Source of the DNA: Akkermansiaceae bacterium
GTDB lineage: Bacteria > Verrucomicrobiota > Verrucomicrobiia > Verrucomicrobiales > Akkermansiaceae
Direction: 5' to 3'
Assembly: GCA_029253285.1 (NCBI GenBank)
Contig: JAQWZU010000015.1
Location: 1 to 35,129, forward strand
DNA length: 35,129 bases
Shown: positions 32,995 to 35,129 of the stretch, in pieces
Numbering within the stretch: position 1 is the stretch's first letter
Layout: each line of letters opens with the position of its first letter
Made by a program: the position numbers and the translations under genes
The notes under the pieces: model-generated
Databases searched by the model: none
Seen by the model: only the letters and a program-made list of their open reading frames with translations
Told to the model about the DNA's origin: nothing

Positions 32995-33900
32995 TTACTT
33001 GCCCCAAGCTTGCAGGAGGGCCGTTCCCATTTCAGAGGGAGTCTCGGCGACCGCGATGCCGGCGTCGGCCATCGCAGCCTTCTTAGCTTCGGCGGTTCCC
33101 TGACCACCGGAGACGATTGCTCCGGCGTGTCCCATGCGACGTCCCGGAGGCGCGGTCGCACCGGCGATGAATCCGGCGACGGGCTTTTGGCAGTTCTCCT
33201 TGATCCAAGCCGCAGCCTCTTCTTCGGCAGAACCACCGATCTCACCAATCATGATGATCGCTTCAGTTTCGGGGTCTTCGTTGAAGAGCTTGATGATCTC
33301 GAGATGGGAGGTTCCGTTAATGGGATCGCCGCCGATGCCGACACAAGTGCTCTGACCGTAGCCGAGAGAAGTCACCTGCCAAACGGCTTCGTAAGTGAGC
33401 GTGCCGGAGCGGGAAAGAATGCCCACGTTCCCCTTCTTGTGAATGTAGCCGGGAGCGATTCCGATCCGGCAACCGCCGGTGGAATCAGGACCGGTCCCAG
33501 GAGTGACCACGCCGGGGCAATTCGGCCCGATGAGGCGGGTCTTGGAACCCTTCATGTATTCCTTCACCCGCATCATGTCCATGACGGGGATCCCCTCGGT
33601 AATGGCGACGATGAGATCAACTTCGGCATCAACCGCCTCGAGAATGGCATCAGCGGCGAATGGCGGCGGCACGAAGATCGCGGAAGTGGTGGCTCCGGTT
33701 TCCTTCACGGCGTCGGTGACGGTGTCATAAACCGGGACCTTGTGATCTCCGTGATCGAAAGTCTGGCCACCTTTTCCGGGAGTGACTCCAGCAACCAATG
33801 CGGTGCCGTAGTCGAGACTGAGTCCGGCGTGGCGTCCGCCAAATCCACCGGTGATTCCTTGCACCAATACCTTGGTGTCTGCGTTAACGAGAATAGACAT
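32995..33900 (-). CDS. sucD: Succinyl-CoA synthetase, alpha subunit
   Basis: The 301-aa alpha subunit of the TCA-cycle enzyme that makes ATP or GTP from succinyl-CoA. The CoA-binding [19 protein letters not shown] (about 15-34), [26 protein letters not shown] and the phosphohistidine segment [17 protein letters not shown] are all present. It is 21 bp downstream of sucC on the same strand, so the order is sucC-sucD as in most bacteria. Cytoplasmic. Confidence 0.96.
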   Translation of the reverse strand: MSILVNADTKVLVQGITGGFGGRHAGLSLDYGTALVAGVTPGKGGQTFDHGDHKVPVYDTVTDAVKETGATTSAIFVPPPFAADAILEAVDAEVDLIVAITEGIPVMDMMRVKEYMKGSKTRLIGPNCPGVVTPGTGPDSTGGCRIGIAPGYIHKKGNVGILSRSGTLTYEAVWQVTSLGYGQSTCVGIGGDPINGTSHLEIIKLFNEDPETEAIIMIGEIGGSAEEEAAAWIKENCQKPVAGFIAGATAPPGRRMGHAGAIVSGGQGTAEAKKAAMADAGIAVAETPSEMGTALLQAWGK

Positions 33901-33921
33901 TTTATAAAATTGGTAAGTGGT

Positions 33922-35100
33922 TTAGACAGAGGCGACAGCTTTCTTGGCGGCATCAGCGAGGTCTTCCGCGCCGGTGATGGCAAGCCCGGAAGCCTTGAGA
34001 GTTTCGCGGCCAGCGGCCACGTTGTTTCCTTCGAGACGAACGATAAGCGGAAGCTTCAAGCCCGTTTCCTGAACAGCCGCGACCACGCCTTCAGCGATGA
34101 CGTTGCAGTCCATGATTCCTCCGAAGATGTTGATGAGGATGGCTTCGACCTTGGGATCGGATTGGATGATATTGAAGGCGCCAACAACCTGCTCCTTGGT
34201 GGCACCGCCGCCAACGTCGAGAAAGTTGGCAGGATCACCTCCGGCGAACTTGATGGCATCCATCGTGGCCATGGCCAATCCGGCTCCGTTCACGAGGCAG
34301 GCGATATTTCCATCGAGACCAATATAGCTGAGATCAAATTCGGACGCAGCGACCTCGCGGGGATCTTCTTCTTCGGTGTCGCGGTAAGCGAGAACTTCGG
34401 GATGACGATAGAGAGCATTGTCATCGAAGCCGAACTTGGCATCGAGCGCGAGCACTTGTCCGTCCTTGGTTTCGACGAGTGGGTTAATCTCCACCATGTC
34501 GCAATCGAGCGACACGAAGAGCTTGTAGAGATTCTTGAGGAGTTTGCCAAACTGCTTGGCCGCGGCGCCTTTAAATCCTAGAGCGGCGGTCAACTTACGA
34601 ATTTCGTAGGCCTGAAGTCCGGCGAGTGGATGAATGAGTTGCTTGATGATTTTCTCGGGAGTCTCTTCAGCGACGGCTTCGATATCCATGCCGCCTTCAG
34701 TCGAAACGACGATCACGGGGCGACTGGTGTCGCGGTCCATGAGAAGAGAGAGGTAATATTCGTGCTCAATGTCCACCGCGTCGGCAACCATGACCTTGCG
34801 AACAAGACGACCTTCTTCGCCGGTCTGTTTGGTGACGAGAGTCTGGCCGAGCATCTTGCCGGCGATCTCGCCGATGTCAGCAGCACTCTTGGTGAGATGC
34901 ACTCCCCCTTCAAAGCCGTTCTTGAAAGTCCCCTTTCCGCGCCCTCCGGCGTGGACCTGGGCTTTCACGACCATGAGGTCCGAGCCAATTTCTTCTGCGA
35001 TGGCTTGCGCCGATTCAGCTGATTCAGCCATTTGGCCCCGTGGACTGGGAACTTCAAAACGGTCGAAAAGCTCTTTTGCTTGATACTCGTGAATATTCAT
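33922..35100 (-). CDS. sucC: Succinyl-CoA synthetase, beta subunit
   Basis: The 392-aa beta subunit carries the ATP-grasp domain (about 1-235; [18 protein letters not shown] start, [17 protein letters not shown], and [20 protein letters not shown]) and the CoA-ligase-like C-terminal domain (about 240-392; [19 protein letters not shown] and [16 protein letters not shown]). It pairs with SucD to complete the enzyme. The start at 35100 gives the conserved N-terminus. The 29 bp upstream in the window show no recognisable promoter. Confidence 0.96.
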   Translation of the reverse strand: MNIHEYQAKELFDRFEVPSPRGQMAESAESAQAIAEEIGSDLMVVKAQVHAGGRGKGTFKNGFEGGVHLTKSAADIGEIAGKMLGQTLVTKQTGEEGRLVRKVMVADAVDIEHEYYLSLLMDRDTSRPVIVVSTEGGMDIEAVAEETPEKIIKQLIHPLAGLQAYEIRKLTAALGFKGAAAKQFGKLLKNLYKLFVSLDCDMVEINPLVETKDGQVLALDAKFGFDDNALYRHPEVLAYRDTEEEDPREVAASEFDLSYIGLDGNIACLVNGAGLAMATMDAIKFAGGDPANFLDVGGGATKEQVVGAFNIIQSDPKVEAILINIFGGIMDCNVIAEGVVAAVQETGLKLPLIVRLEGNNVAAGRETLKASGLAITGAEDLADAAKKAVASV

Positions 35101-35129
35101 TGCTGAAATCTGGGGCGAAGCTATCGCCC

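Noticed and set aside
33010-34581. Long plus-strand open frame of 523 codons across sucD and sucC
   Set aside because: It is antisense to two clear genes and its protein has no recognisable domain; the composition reflects the codon bias of the opposite strand.

Overview
The window looks like a chromosomal segment of a Verrucomicrobiota bacterium, probably Verrucomicrobiales; this is inferred from gene content, not from a marker gene. Pointers are a TIGR04073-type exosortase-associated protein, a CPBP protease of the exosortase-associated kind, a sulfatase beside DUF1501 debris, an SHD1-domain secreted protein, a sorbosone-dehydrogenase/PKD/cytochrome c/CBM protein, and HemQ of the coproporphyrin-dependent heme route. 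Coding is dense, in short operons on both strands. I see no tRNA, rRNA, CRISPR array, insertion sequence or phage gene.

Layout. (1) 1-2507, minus: ECF sigma factor, a one-TM anti-sigma-like protein, a PDZ protein with an HtrA-like fold lacking the catalytic serine, a YjbQ-family protein and the start of a lysine-rich basic protein; folB (2576-2932) lies just upstream. (2) 2978-5063: an intact sulfatase flanked by a DUF1501 C-terminal fragment and a sulfatase-like fragment. (3) 5029-6304, minus: HAD phosphatase, DciA-like DUF721 protein, ferredoxin. (4) 6424-8482, plus: acidic single-TM protein, hemQ, lipoprotein. (5) 8483-9565, minus: a nucleotidyltransferase/GHMP-kinase fusion. (6) 9991-15147, plus: an 881-aa multidomain secreted dehydrogenase and a 788-aa membrane protein joining a cytoplasmic metallophosphoesterase to an outside PA14 domain. 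(7) 15152-18668, minus: pfkA, Lrp/AsnC regulator, class I aminotransferase, CPBP protease. (8) 18702-19670, minus: an S11 DD-peptidase homologue with two of three active-site motifs broken. (9) 20059-22243, plus: TIGR04073 protein with a strong terminator, a phospholipase D remnant (minus), an SHD1 protein and a Cys/His-rich secreted protein. (10) 22381-28677, plus: a six-gene tripartite ABC efflux operon (adaptor, ATPase, two permeases, lipoprotein, outer-membrane channel). (11) 28687-31032, minus: ilvE and an Xaa-Pro aminopeptidase. (12) 31122-32945, plus: a small acidic protein and a three-domain secreted phosphoesterase, closed by a terminator. (13) 32995-35100, minus: sucD and sucC.

Most genes are housekeeping or envelope related. 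The points most worth a second look are the membrane-spanning phosphoesterase/PA14 protein, the compact nucleotidyltransferase/GHMP-kinase fusion, the sigma/anti-sigma/dead-HtrA module, the degenerate S11 peptidase, the efflux operon with its embedded lipoprotein and neighbouring Cys-rich protein, and the decayed sulfatase locus. None can be called a new system from sequence reading alone.
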